Positions 46,918 through 56,611 of a stretch of 64,000 nt of DNA are shown in pieces. The notes beneath the pieces were generated by a model. It was given only the letters and a program-made list of their open reading frames with translations, ran no database searches and was not told the DNA's origin. The stretch lies in assembly GCF_001723175.1 (NCBI RefSeq), contig NC_064650.1:5704001-5768000 (forward strand). The letters are read 5' to 3'. Positions within the stretch are counted from its first letter, which is position 1, and each line of letters opens with the position of its first letter. The position numbers and the translations under genes were made by a program. This stretch comes from Penicillium oxalicum. Its lineage: Eukaryota > Ascomycota > Eurotiomycetes > Eurotiales > Aspergillaceae.

Positions 46918-48523
46918 GCGGGGTGGAATTCGTTGGAGAAGCTTTCCTTTTGTTTTGTTTTATTTCTCTTCTAGTCTATGATTGTGAGCGGTTTTTGTTA
47001 TGGGACCGAATCGTTTCTTCCCCATTTATGTTTCTCTTCCGTTTTTTTTTGATGTGTTTCTCCGCCGAGGCATTTGGCAGCGTCTGTCGATGAGGTTTCC
47101 ACACCTGAGTGGTTTACATGCCTGTACTACCAGCATGAATTTTGAATAATTGCACTACATCACCTCTCTGGGTGATTGATGGATGAAATCATCGTCACTT
47201 TTTCCCTAAGCGGAACAAATCCTGAGGGGATCATGCCGAATCTCCTGGTGCCACTTGACCGTCATGTTGACTCCACCATCAGACTGGGATCAGTAAACAG
47301 GTCACGCATTAAATGGGATTAAAATAAATAAAATATCCACAATCATAGAATGTACCAGAACTCTACGCGAGTCCATTGATAAATTTAAACAATGCACACC
47401 CCACACCACCGTCCCCCCCCTCAAGACCCAGGCGATCGGGTACGATGGGACCAACGATCGGGGAAAGGGAACAGGTTCAACATCGGAATAACCAACGGAG
47501 CTCAGATGCTCTACACGGACTCCAACGCCGACGGAAAGGAGGCGCACTGCTCAGCCCACTCCGATCGGCGTGATGCTCTTCCGATTGACGTGTGTCGGGA
47601 GTGTCAAAGTGGGGGGGGGGGGGAAGAGAAAGGAAGGATCAGGGAACGGGATGACGTGAATCAAGGCATTCGGCTCACGGGCAGCCTCCTCCATTGCGAT
47701 CTGCCCCATGAAAGTGTCTGACGAGAAAGTGAATCGAGACCTAAGCTTCGAGCATCAGACGAAGAGAGAAGAAAGAAGAGGAGGCGCCCGGCGCATGGAT
47801 GAGGGGGAAGGACCTTGGACTCTTCCTCCACCAGCTGCAAGGGCCAAAGACCCAAAAAGGAATGGGGGAGTCCACTCGGCTCTCACAGAGAAAAAGACAT
47901 GGAAAAAAAAACCACACCCATCTTGGTACCGATGTGAGATAAGTTTTTTTTTTGTGGACTCTTGATTCCTGCCCTTCTGATTAGTGCCAAACCTGAGATC
48001 TTATCCCGAACGGGGCTCAATTGGGCTTCTGTCAGCCCGTGGCAGGTGAAGGGTTGACTTGCAAGGAAGCATCAACGAGAGTGGAGAGGGCCGATGCTTT
48101 CTCACTTCCGCGATCGATGGACTCGGCAAGTCGGCGGAGTGGAACTGGGACGCCGCGGGTCGGGTACCTTACTGTATTGATCTGGGTATGGTCAGGTATG
48201 GTAATACTGGAGATCGAATCGGTTTTCACATGCCGTACGCAGGTCGTAACGGTCTGATCAGATCCGGGACTTGCGGGCCAGGCCCAGCAAGAGGAAACGA
48301 GGGCTTGACACGACACCGGTTTGTTATGATAGATAACTCCAGGCCCACGGGATTGAAAAAGAGACAGCTGGGAATTAAAAAAAAGGAGAAGAACACGTTT
48401 GATCTTTCTCATTCTACCGTCTCTTCCATTGAACCTCTGCAGCATCCCAGAGAGCCTTTCTTAGTGAAGTGGACAGACTCGGTCCTTACGAAAGCTATCT
48501 CGTCACATAGTCTTGCTGCACAA
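46918..48523. other. Intergenic region, synthase-cyclase / desaturase B
   Basis: 1.6 kb, no gene supported. A 13-base G run lies at 47611-47623. An ATG frame of 109 codons (47392-47721) crosses that G run and has no recognisable domain. The right end is the promoter of desaturase B. Confidence 0.5.
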
Positions 48524-50463
48524 ATGGCTCCCCCGAGTGCGATTGTCGTGGGTACGTATAATGTACTGCAGGATCACGCGATCTTGAAAGAAATGACCTA
48601 GAGAGAAGAGCACCGCGACTGATGATGACTACAGGTGCTGGAGCTGGAGGTATCGCCACCGCCGCCCGTCTTGCCAAAGCCGGGTACAAGGTCACGGTTG
48701 TGGAAAAGAATTCCTTCCTCGGCGGCCGGTGTTCACTAGTGCATCACGACGAATTTGTGAGTTTTTGCTTCACCCACTCTGGCTTGTGACTGGCAAAACT
48801 GTCGGTATCCTTCGAGGCCTGAAGAGAACCAGCGACCCCCAAATTAGCGACTGTTTTCTAAATCTGGTCTGTAGCGATTTGATCAAGGGCCGTCGCTCTT
48901 GTTGATGCCCGAATGTTTCCAGCAAACATTCGAGGAACTGGGCACCACCCCGGAAAAGGAGAATGTCAAGCTCTTGACATGCGACCCCAACTATCGCATT
49001 TGGTTTTCCGATGGAGACCACCTGGAGATGTCGACCGATATTGCCAAAATGAAGCCGCAAATTGAGCGCCTGGAGGGTGCCAATGGCCTCGAGGGGGTGT
49101 TTGGGTTCTTGAAGGAGTCTGGCGCTCACTACGACTTGGCCATGGAGCATGTTCTCTGCAAAGACTTTCCTAACATTTTCGCCATGCTTCGTCCGGGCCT
49201 CGTGAAATCACTTCTCGCTCTGCACCCCTTTGAGAGCATGTTCAGCCGCGTAAAGCGGTATTTCAAGTCGGACAAGCTTCGGAGAGCGTTCACATTTGCC
49301 AGCATGTACTTGGGAATGAACCCGTTCGAGGCCCCCGGAACGTATTCGCTTCTGCAGTACACGGAGCTGGCACACGGTATTCTCTACCCTGAGGGTGGTT
49401 TTGTCAAGGTAAGCTGTCTTTCTTTTGTTTTGATTTTTTTGGTCTTTCAATGAAGGAAGATCCCCGATCTTCACGTCACATTCTGGTGGGCTTCCGGCTA
49501 AAAAAAAAACGACTGCAGGTTCTTGAAGCGATCGCCCGGGTTGGAGAACGGCTCGGGGTGACTTTCCGCTTGAACACGCCAGTTGCCTCGATCCTTCAGG
49601 CGGCTGATGGCTCCGCCCGTGGAGTGCGCCTCACCTCGGGAGAGGAGCTCCTGGCCGACGTGGTGGTCATCAACGCCGATCTGGTGTACGCCTACAACAA
49701 CCTCCTGCCACAGACCAGCTATGCCAAGAGCTTGACCAAGCGCAAAGCTTCCTGCAGCAGTATCTCTTTCTTCTGGTCCTTTGACCGAGTCATCGACGAA
49801 CTCTCCGTCCACAACATTTTCCTGGCCGAGGAGTACAAGGAGAGCTTCGATTCCATCTTCCACCGCCACCAACTCCCCAAAGATCCATCATTCTACGTCA
49901 ACGTCCCCAGTCGCATTGATCCCACGGCAGCCCCCACGGGGAAGGACTCCGCGGTGGTGCTGGTCCCCGTGGGTCACATCGACGACGACCCTTCCAACCC
50001 GCAGGACTGGGATGTGCTCGTTGACCGTGCTCGTGAAGCCGCCTTCAAGACGATCGAGGCTCGCACGGGAGCCAAGGGTCTCCGCGAGAGCATCATTCGG
50101 GAAACCGTCGAGACCCCCACCAGCTGGAAGGCCAAATTCAACCTGGACCGTGGCGCCATCTTAGGTCTCTCCCACTCCTTCTTCAACGTCTTGAGCTTCC
50201 GCCCGCAGAACCGACACTCGGACATCAAGGGCTTGTACTTTGTGGGTGCAAGCACGCATCCCGGTGCGGGTGTGCCCGTCGCCCTGATGAGTGCCAAGGT
50301 CACCACCGACCTGATTCAGAAGGATGCTCGCAAGCCCACCGGCGGACGATCCGCCTGGATGGTCTGGTGGTTCGTCGTACCTCTGTTGCTGGCCGTTTTT
50401 TCGTTCTCCAAGTACGGCTCTGTGGCCTGGTCAAGGGTTCTGCCCCTGGGTGCAAAGCACTAA
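48524..50463 (+). CDS. carB: Phytoene desaturase B
   Basis: Exons 48524-48551, 48635-48756, 48875-49408 and 49519-50463 give 542 residues. The FAD-binding motif is at the very start (AIVVGAGAGGIATAARLA); then RFDQGPSLLLMPE, SMYLGMNPFEAPGTYSLLQY, LYPEGGF followed by RVGERLGVTFRLNTPV, and the C-terminal YFVGASTHPGAGVPVALMSAK. A C-terminal hydrophobic segment (WWFVVPLLLAVFSF) is the membrane anchor. This copy keeps the more standard AL-1/CarB sequence at the sites where copy A differs, so I infer that it is the main phytoene desaturase; the symbol is given on that basis. Exons 2 and 3 have exactly the same lengths (122 and 534 nt) and phases as in copy A, showing common descent. Same direction as the synthase/cyclase, 1.6 kb after it. 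Confidence 0.9.
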
Positions 50464-52234
50464 ACCAATCGAGAGACGTCAATGACCGGGGCGGCGTTTT
50501 GGATGATATGATACCTGTTTCTATATCTATTTTCCCCCTTTTTTTGCAAGATATCCTCCCCTTCTCTGTCTGCGATTGTGATCATAATGATGCTGCTGTT
50601 TCTTCTTGGTTTTTTTTGCCTATCCTCCCTGCTCATGTGAACTCTTATTGGCTGCAAATGGAATTAAATAGAATACTCGGAGCGAATCGAGACCAAGGAC
50701 TGATATTGCTATGCAATATATTATTTAAGTGGACACAAGGTCCTGTGGGGCCAGGCTCTAGAGGTATGGACTGCTGTAGAGGACGCAAAGGGATTTTTGC
50801 GTTCGTCGACCTCATTAGTTATAGAATCAACGGTCTTGGCCGTGGCAAGGTCCGAACCTAGCTATATTGATCCTTCATACCCTCATGTCGGAGATTCGGT
50901 ATTTCCATGCCCTCTGACAGGAAGACGCACAGGCCCGTCCAAGAAGCAACTCGAATATTTGACAAGATAGATGCAGCGGATACTCTGAAGGTACGGACAT
51001 TGCCTTAAATAATACAACCTAATCAAGGTATGAATTTGCGCTAAAGGATCCTTTTGTCTTACCGAGCCCAAGGCATTTTGACATCAATAGTATCGTCAGT
51101 GCGATTAAAAATTGATTTGGATGGTGTACCGGGTACATTTCAGAGTATTTGATTGTACCTAGTTAAAATTGAAGCTTCCATCTGTTGGTGATCTATCACG
51201 GAATAGAGGTCTCTCCATACATATTCTCACGCTACATACACATCTTGTCGAGACTGTTCAATCAGAAAGTTAGAGACAGGGAATCAATCTACATACAGGA
51301 TAGATATCCAGATAGCCGATGACGATACAGAAGAGTGTAGAGGAGAATCTTTGAAGGGGATCCACCCATTACCACTCGTACGCTTGTTTTTCATGGTGAA
51401 GGCTGTGATGGAGTAGTCTATGTTCACTACCATGGTTTGAGAAGATGCATCGTGAGTGAATAAATTCGACTCTCCCTTTCTCCTCCTTGGACCCTTTGGG
51501 TGGACTGAGATGGCAATCACTCGAGTCTCGTCCTGTAGATCCGCTCTGCATCTCCCGTGCCCTGACTGGCCTTGAGCCTCAAGTGACCCATCAAAAAGGG
51601 TTCGTGGCCAAGTCCCGCCCGTGGAAATCCCCACCACGAGGGGGGAATTCCCTTTGGACATAGCAACAAAGAAATCACCTGCATCGAGAACCAATCACTT
51701 CAGGATCGACATGGATGCTTGAATTGGCCGAGTTGAAGTGGTTGCTCTCACCCTCTCATTAACACCATCAAAATCAAGAGCTGATCCGGGGCTACCTGCT
51801 ATATCCGTGACCATCGTTGCTGCAAATATAAACTACATGCTGGACGGAGTCTTGGCTTAGTTTGTCCTCGTCTCCGTCCCCATTGATTAGCGCTGCTTGC
51901 ACAGGGGACTTTCTTCTCTTTGTCTTTGACCCTCGAGTCCCCATATGAACGTGCATCGGCCCCCAATAATGATGAATAGGCCCAAAGTACGGTACCAAAT
52001 AGTAACTACACTAACTCGAGGGAGGGCAATACCCAAGTTAAATTGCTAGCGCCCCCTGGTGCGGCGACCGTCGCCAGCTTCCTTTTTCTCCCTCAGGCTC
52101 GTTTATACTAATCTGTAGGACCCTGTGCATATTTCAATTCTCCCTCTTGGTCTAGGTTCAGGTCCACTTCTTTCGCTTTTAGTTCTTCCCTAGGATCTCC
52201 CTGCCAGTAACCTCACCGGGTCACCCCAGTCCCC
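50464..52234. other. Intergenic region after the carotenoid cluster
   Basis: 1.77 kb. One minus-strand frame of 136 codons (51694-51284) with an internal ATG at 51661 (MSKGNSPLVVGISTGG) looks mildly protein-like and has a GATGCAG acceptor before it, but resembles no family, so it is not called. Nothing else seen. Confidence 0.45.
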
Positions 52235-53378
52235 ATGCAGCACGCTGTCGCCCATCTCATCGGGCGGAGCGCCGATAGAGCTTCCCTTTCAGTGCAGAAA
52301 CGGGCAGGTCTCTCTACAACTCGTCTCTCCGAAGCGCCGTTAGGAGCTTTCATCGTGCTGGTTTTGTCCCTCGCTCTCTTGTTTCTGGCCTTTGCAATAT
52401 GGGTAGTGAGTCACCCACTCATTGTGAATGGAGGATTGTCACGACAAAAAAACCTGGGTGTACCCGGAAGGATCCCTGCTGACTCTCTTGACTCTGGTCC
52501 AGGTGGACTATACATATGGCCAGGTCGTGGCTACTCTGGCGGCGGTGGAGAATTCCAATCCGGACATCTACATTTGCATTGACGATCACTCCAGCGATCA
52601 GGATCCAACCAAGCCATCTGTTCCAAGTGGAATCGAGGATGCGACTCTCTCGCACCCCTCTCAGCCGGTCACGACAGGGTTCCGGAGTACCATCAAACAC
52701 CTTCGCGCCCAGGCGGGCTTTTGGTCTCGCCTACGTGGATTGTCTGCATATCTTTGCTTCGTGGTCCCGCAAGTTTATGTTATGATCCTGTTGTCATCGT
52801 CCAAGGGCACGACACTCCTGGTCGTGACTTGTCTAAACGTTCTCCTTGCCCCTTTGCATCTGGCCTGGGTGCATATCGTCATCTCTCAGCCCTCGCCTCG
52901 GCGCTTCTACCAGCGCATCCCCCATATTCGCACCTGTGCCAACATTGCTCCAGCGATTGCGCTGAGAGATGGATTGAGTACCGCGGTGTATTTCGCTACG
53001 GCGGCATTGACGCATAACCTGCGTTGGAAGGCTTTGGATGACCTGAGTCCCAGTATCCTTAGCCTGGGATTGCCTGCATTGATGTCTGCGGTGGTTCGCG
53101 TCCCGACTCATGCGATCTTTGTCCGGGTTGCTGCATCGATGCTGCCCGAGGAGGACGAGACTATCGTGCCCTTTGATCGTTCCTTTGGTGGAAAAATCCA
53201 GCCCCGGGTCATGGGTGAAGGCAGTCATCTTGGCCTGCTAGATGCGTGGCAAACTTTTGACCGGCCTGCACGACTTCGATATGGCTGGGTGATCATCAAG
53301 ACCTTTTTCATTGAGGTGTTCTTGGGCGTCTTCCTGCTGATCACGTGGTACCCGTTCATGCTGCTGGCGCTGTTGTAA
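52235..53378 (+). CDS. Multi-pass membrane protein of unknown family
   Basis: Exons 52235-52405 and 52503-53378 join in phase 0 and give 348 residues. One hydrophobic helix lies near 38-58 (AFIVLVLSLALLFLAFAIWVV); further ones lie near 140-160 (LSAYLCFVVPQVYVMILL), 165-185 (TTLLVVTCLNVLLAPLHLAWV) and at the C-terminus (FFIEVFLGVFLLITWYPFMLLALL), with weaker ones between. So four to six helices. The part between them holds a conserved-looking stretch VPTHAIFVRVAASMLPEEDETIVPFDRSFGGK. The layout recalls carrier-like proteins but no carrier signature is present, and I do not assign a function. It lies between the carotenoid cluster and a housekeeping ubiquitin-conjugating enzyme, so a link to the cluster is not indicated. 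Confidence 0.75.
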
Positions 53379-53980
53379 CTCTCGCAAGTGTTGATCACGG
53401 CTTTACACTGCTAATGCCAGATGCTCAATAACACTCTGTGGGGGACATTTGTTCGACCCCCGATATCGAGACAATCAGTCAATGCATAAATTCCATGTAA
53501 AAACCTTGCATTGCTGGAGATGCTGGAGAGTGGCGATAATAGTGACTCTGACGACCCTCTCTGTTAAGACTAATCATTTGACTCACAGCCCTAGCTTGTA
53601 AGCGTAGTCCTTAACAGGCTCAGCTTGGTAGACAGGCAGCCTTGATCACTGCATTTGCACTCGGCTGCCTGTCTTCCTGCGGCACATTCTAGCACAGGCT
53701 CACGTAGCAATTCGATTTCAAATTCCATTGATGAAGGCGGCCTGGCGGAAGTTTCTCCAACGACTGCTTGTCCCGACTTTGCCCCCCGCTTATTGTTTCC
53801 TCCGTCACCGCCTTCATTACTTTTTGCATTCCCCTCCCCCTCCATCTTTAGCTTCTTTCTCATCGCCACCGATCTCGCTTTCGATTAGAAATCTCCGCGT
53901 GCCCTCTCAGCTCCGAGTTTTGGACCTATATCCCTTTTTTTCGGCCCTCTCCCACCTTGCGTCCGACACCACTACCCGCC
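53379..53980. other. Intergenic region and leader of the E2 gene
   Basis: About 600 bases without a supported gene; strongly pyrimidine-rich near 53790-53950, as expected for a promoter and 5' leader. Confidence 0.5.
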
Positions 53981-54784
53981 ATGGCAGCCTCTCCCGCTGG
54001 CCGTATGCTAGCCCGCCAACTGCAGCAGATGCAGTCCGATAAGGATATCCCCGGGATCAGCTGTGGCCTGGTAGACAACAATATCTTTGAGTGGGAGGTC
54101 ATGTTGATGATCTCAGATGATGTCAAGCTATATGGAGGTATGTGAATTACCCGTCCATCAATAGCCAGCCAGGTCTCTTCAAAATGAAGTGGACGTCTCC
54201 CCCCCTCTCTCTATCGACAATCACATAGATGGGGAGGAAGCAGCTGCTGGACCCGATGAATTGTGGATGATCAACTCACACCCTTTGAATTCTAGGTGGC
54301 TTTTTCCGTGCTCGTCTCACATTTCCACCTGAATATCCCCACATGCCTCCAAAGATGAAATTTGAGTCGCCCATTTTCCACCCCAATAGTAAGTAGTTAT
54401 TGTTTTTGAGCTCGGTAGATCCTGATTTCCATGCGCTATCCCGCTCGGCGGGAATGGTGACCGAAGTCAACATGTGTGCAACATCCGTATTCGAAATACA
54501 CAACGCTGATTCGTCAATCTCCGACAGTCTATGAAAATGGCGAAGTGTGCATTTCGATTCTGCACCCCCCAGAGGAAGACAAGTACGGATACGAGTCTGC
54601 TGCCGAGCGCTGGTCGCCCGTTCAGACCCCCGAAACCATCCTCCTTTCGGTCATTTCGATGCTGTCAAGTCCCAACGACGAGAGTCCCGCCAATGTGGAA
54701 GCTGCGCGGTTATGGCGTGAAAACCCTGCCGAGTTTAAGAAACGGGTGCGCCGTTGTGTCCGGGAGAGCCAAGGCGAGGATTGA
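53981..54784 (+). CDS. Ubiquitin-conjugating enzyme E2, Ubc15/UBE2G1-like
   Basis: Exons 53981-54137, 54296-54388 and 54528-54784 give 168 residues, the size of the family. The E2 fold is complete: IFEWEVMLMISD, GGFFRARLTFPPEYPHMPPKMKF, FHPNIYENGEVCISILHPP with the active-site cysteine at about 93, then the acidic insertion EEDKYGYESAAERW of about 13 residues, which marks the Ubc7/UBE2G class, and PETILLSVISMLSSPNDESPANVEAA. The insert and the start (SCGLVDNNIFEWEVM) match fission yeast Ubc15 and human UBE2G1 better than Ubc7. It accepts ubiquitin from E1 and passes it to RING-type E3 ligases; the UBE2G group works in proteasomal and ER-associated degradation. A housekeeping gene. Confidence 0.92.
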
Positions 54785-55420
54785 TCGTTGGAACAAGCCG
54801 ACCCTATTTTTTCATGATTTCCGCTTGTTTCATCTAATGCACGGTGCATATGGCCTGAATTCGACTTTTTTTTTTATCTCTCTCTCTTCTCTTTCTCTCT
54901 TCTTATGAGGGGGGCAATTCGAATCTTTTGACCTGCTTGATTCGCACCTATCTTCACCTAAGACATGCCCCGCGATGTCCCATCTCCTAGGGCTCTTTGT
55001 CTCTGGAAATGATTCCTATCTCCATGGTCGCGTCCTCGGGGTTGCTTCGTTTTATGGTATCATGGAATATGCGCTGATATGAGCTCTTCCCTCTGGGCCC
55101 GTCTTACCCGAATAAACGGGCCTCGCAATTGTAGTATATGGCAATGAAAACTTGGAAACGTATTGGCGTGGCACTTTTCTTTTTTTCTTGGGTCCGTTTC
55201 AACGGGGCTTTCACTGATCAGCAAGTCATCATTATGGATACGGAATCACGCTAATGCTAAAACAAATAAAGTCTATGACATGTAACAATCAAAGCAAAGG
55301 GTATGGAGATATCAAAGGAGCCAGAACAGGAAGAAACTAGGAAGGGGAAAAAAAGAATTGTCTGAAGGTTAAGGCGGAAGAGCAATATCAGATAGCGTGG
55401 GAAGAGGGAAAACCATTCAC
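54785..55420. other. Convergent 3' intergenic region
   Basis: Between the E2 gene (plus) and the RTA1-like gene (minus). A T-rich and CT-rich 3' UTR lies at 54868-54905. No gene seen. Confidence 0.5.
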
Positions 55421-56611
55421 TCAAGCACTCTGGGGTCGATTCTTGTATCCCGTGCGCATCGACGGGATGAAGAGTCCAGGGTGGACCAAGGTAAAAGCGG
55501 TGCAAGCAAGGGCAATCATCCTATGAGAGTGACAAGTTTAGATTAGTAAGAAGGTCCAAACTGACGAAGCTTCTTGATTTTTCCTCTTTTTGAGAATGGG
55601 GGAAGGTTGTGAGAAGCACTTACATTCCGTCGAGGACGAGGAACTCATTCTCCTTTTGCATGAGAGGGCTACCCCAGCCACCTGCCATTTCGGGGATACT
55701 AGATAGGTTGAAGTATGTTAGCAAAATACTGATTGAACTGTGGCAAGCCTCGTCTTCTTTTCCTTCTTCTTCTTCTTCTTCTTCTTCTTCTTCTTCTTTT
55801 TCTTCTTCTTCTTCTTCCTTCCTTCACCTCGAGCTAGTGGAGAAGAAACCCAGGAAAAAAGAACAAGAAAAAGGGGTTCAGAATGAGATCCTTACCGGTA
55901 GATACACCGAATCAAGATGGTGAAATAGGCAAAGACCTCGGCAATGATCACGAGCTTCATGCGTGAAGGAGTGACGGAGGGAGACGCATCCTCCAGCGTC
56001 TTCTCTCCGGCCAGACCGTTCCCACTCCGGTGCAAGGTCCAGAAGTAATGGGCCCCGAGCAGGCCACAGATGGCCATGGTGGCCACCTGGAAGGCAATAC
56101 CCGCGATGATGATATTGTCGCCCACCTTGAGGAGGAACTGGTTGGTCTTACCCGCAGCGGCCGCGACACCACCACCCGCGGCTTGCAGGACCAACGAGCC
56201 GACGTCGCAACTGATGAAGATCCATGTGAACAGCTTGGGCTTCAATTTGGAGTGCTCTGGCCCCAGATTCAAGACGATATGCTTGAGGGTGAGGTAGACG
56301 CCCGCCGCGACGAAGGTGGGCGCGAGGACCAGACACACGATTTGGAGCTTGAATGCGCTCTCATCCCACGGATTGGCGTGCATCAGCACTCGACCGACGT
56401 AACCCGCCATTTCCATCGCGGCGCCCGCCCCGAGAGCGATCATGAAGGTCCAGGTGCGAAAGTAGATTCCAAACCCGATTTGGAAGAGGGCCAACACGCC
56501 AAAATAGGCTGTGAAGAAGATGTTGGCACCCAAGTTGGGATAGTAGCCATAGGTGGTGGCTTGAACGGGACAGTATGGCCCAACCTCGGTGCAGTCCGCG
56601 AAGCCCGGCAT
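55421..56611 (-). CDS. RTA1-family membrane protein
   Basis: Exons 56611-55896, 55698-55624 and 55520-55421 (minus) give 296 residues. RTA1 (lipid-translocating exporter) proteins have seven transmembrane helices and in yeast confer resistance to sterol-targeting or lipophilic compounds and affect lipid asymmetry. Signatures: YGYYPNLGANIFFTAYFG near the N-terminus, AAMEMAGYVGRVLM, LKPKLFTWIFISCDVGSLVLQAAGGG and, after two introns, IPEMAGGWGSPLM plus NEFLVLDGMMIALA. The start used is MPGFADC at 56611, which gives the usual short extracellular N-terminus; an in-frame upstream ATG at 56695 would add 28 residues of Pro/Leu-rich sequence and cannot be excluded. The first intron (55895-55699) carries a long GAA repeat. 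Confidence 0.87.
55763..55816. repeat. GAA/TTC triplet repeat in an intron
   Basis: On the plus strand 12 CTT units, a TTT interruption and 5 more CTT units; on the RTA1 coding strand this reads as GAA repeats within intron 1. Polypurine-polypyrimidine mirror sequence such as this can form triplex DNA. Confidence 0.9.

Noticed and set aside
47392..47721. 109-codon plus-strand ATG frame
   Set aside because: Runs through a 13-base G homopolymer and has no recognisable domain.
51284..51694. 136-codon minus-strand frame with an internal ATG at 51661
   Set aside because: Mildly protein-like but starts at TTG, matches no family known to me, and an upstream exon cannot be joined convincingly.
53430..53470. 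GTTCGACCC resembling a tRNA B box
   Set aside because: No matching T stem, anticodon arm or A box can be formed around it.
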